Source: Flavisolibacter sp. (GTDB lineage: Bacteria; Bacteroidota; Bacteroidia; Chitinophagales; Chitinophagaceae). From it: 6,582 nt of DNA. The stretch covers positions 1 through 6,582 of the forward strand of contig JAGIAB010000176.1 of NCBI GenBank assembly GCA_017745135.1. The letters run 5' to 3'. This document shows positions 6,073 to 6,582 of the stretch, piece by piece. The notes beneath the pieces were generated by a model, which did not search any database, was not told the origin of the DNA, and saw only the letters and a list, made by a program, of their open reading frames with translations. The position numbers and the translations under genes are program-made. The first letter of the stretch is position 1. Every line of letters begins with the position of its first letter.

Positions 6073-6516
6073 CTATTCTTTCCGCTTCTTATAAACATCA
6101 GGATTGCGAATATGCATCCAGCGATCAACATAATCCAAAGGCTGAAATCCGAATTGTGAGTACAGTTCATGGGCATCCTTTGTAGCAAGCATAAATCTTC
6201 TTAAGCCCTGTAAGCCCGGATAACTCATAATTACTTCCATCAGCCACTTGCTTAAACCCTTTCCCCTGAAATTTTCATCAATGAACACGTCGGCCAGGTA
6301 AGCAAAGGTGGCTTCATCGGTAATCACTCTTGCAAATCCAACCTGATGATTCAGGTAAACAACAGAGAAGCATAATGAGCCGTCTATCGAACGTTGTACC
6401 GTTTCAACAGGGATGTCTTCCGCCCAATAGGATTTGGCGAGAAAACAATGAACATAGTTCGCGTCTACAAAGGTTTTATCTGTCGTAATTATAAAATCAT
6501 CTTTTGTCCATTCCAT
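6073..6516 (-). CDS. GNAT family N-acetyltransferase
   Basis: This 147-residue cytoplasmic enzyme is predicted to move an acetyl group from acetyl-CoA to an amine; the substrate is unknown. The GNAT fold is readable in order. Beta strands FSVVYLNHQVGFARVI (50-65) and FAYLADVFIDENF (71-83) are followed by the acetyl-CoA pyrophosphate loop RGKGLSKWLM (84-93). Here Ser89 takes the place of the usual final Gly or Ala. Next come LRRFMLATKDAHELYSQFGF (105-124), the motif B region, where Tyr119 is a candidate general acid, and a short tail. Length is typical for single-domain GNATs. The start at 6516 is the first ATG and gives a full N-terminal strand. serS follows 35 bp downstream, so partial co-transcription is possible. 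Confidence 0.88.
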   Translation of the reverse strand: MEWTKDDFIITTDKTFVDANYVHCFLAKSYWAEDIPVETVQRSIDGSLCFSVVYLNHQVGFARVITDEATFAYLADVFIDENFRGKGLSKWLMEVIMSYPGLQGLRRFMLATKDAHELYSQFGFQPLDYVDRWMHIRNPDVYKKRKE

Positions 6517-6538
6517 AAAACAAACTTGCTTTGCAGAT

Positions 6539-6582
6539 ATGAATTACAGTGATGACTTGCAAAAAAATATGATCTCATTGAT
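6539..6582 (+). other. Possible start of a divergent gene, cut by the right edge
   Basis: An open frame begins with ATG at 6539 and reads MNYSDDLQKNMISL to the window edge without a stop. It is only 14 complete codons, so this could be chance. In its favour is a promoter-like pair just upstream on the plus strand: TTTG at 6503-6506, exactly 19 bp, then TTGCTTTG at 6526-6533, one base from the TAnnTTTG consensus. That promoter would start transcription at or near the ATG. The product is not recognisable. Confidence 0.25.

Overview
The window looks like ordinary chromosome from a Bacteroidota bacterium, most likely close to the Chitinophagales. Several features point that way. The DNA is AT-rich and gene starts lack a clear Shine-Dalgarno sequence. 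A TAnnTTTG-type -7 element precedes serS. There is a small outer-membrane beta-barrel protein, and an adjacent DUF1800/DUF1501 gene pair of the kind common in this phylum. The lineage is inferred from protein style and promoter form, not from a database match.

Layout. From 1 to 534 (+) lies the C-terminal part of an OPT-family oligopeptide transporter, cut by the left edge. From 488 to 1149 lies a REP-associated tyrosine transposase (RAYT) unit: a broken transposase gene (577-1098, +, in-frame TGA at 757-759) flanked by two palindrome doublets of 87 and 86 bp (488-574 and 1064-1149). The unit sits exactly between two convergent genes and touches the ends of both. It supplies the last residues and stop of the transporter and the stop codon of the DUF1501 gene. 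From 1146 to 3855 (-) is a two-gene operon, DUF1800 (2397-3855, apparently frameshifted near 3303) followed by a DUF1501 protein with a Tat-like signal (1146-2345). From 4000 to 4659 (-) is an outer-membrane beta-barrel protein with its own terminator. From 4769 to 6037 (-) is serS, seryl-tRNA synthetase, also followed by a terminator. From 6073 to 6516 (-) is a GNAT acetyltransferase. The last 44 bases may hold the start of a divergent (+) gene.

How the parts relate. Apart from the OPT transporter and the RAYT unit, every gene reads leftward. GNAT and serS are 35 bp apart, with a candidate serS promoter between them. Hairpins followed by T-runs separate serS from the beta-barrel gene, and the beta-barrel gene from the DUF1800/DUF1501 operon, so these are probably separate transcription units. 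DUF1800 and DUF1501 proteins recur side by side and probably act together in or beyond the periplasm, but their biochemical role is not established. No CRISPR array, tRNA, rRNA or phage gene was seen. The most notable structure is the RAYT/REP-doublet unit and the way its repeats have become coding sequence of its neighbours. This is a clear case of a known kind of system rather than a wholly new one.
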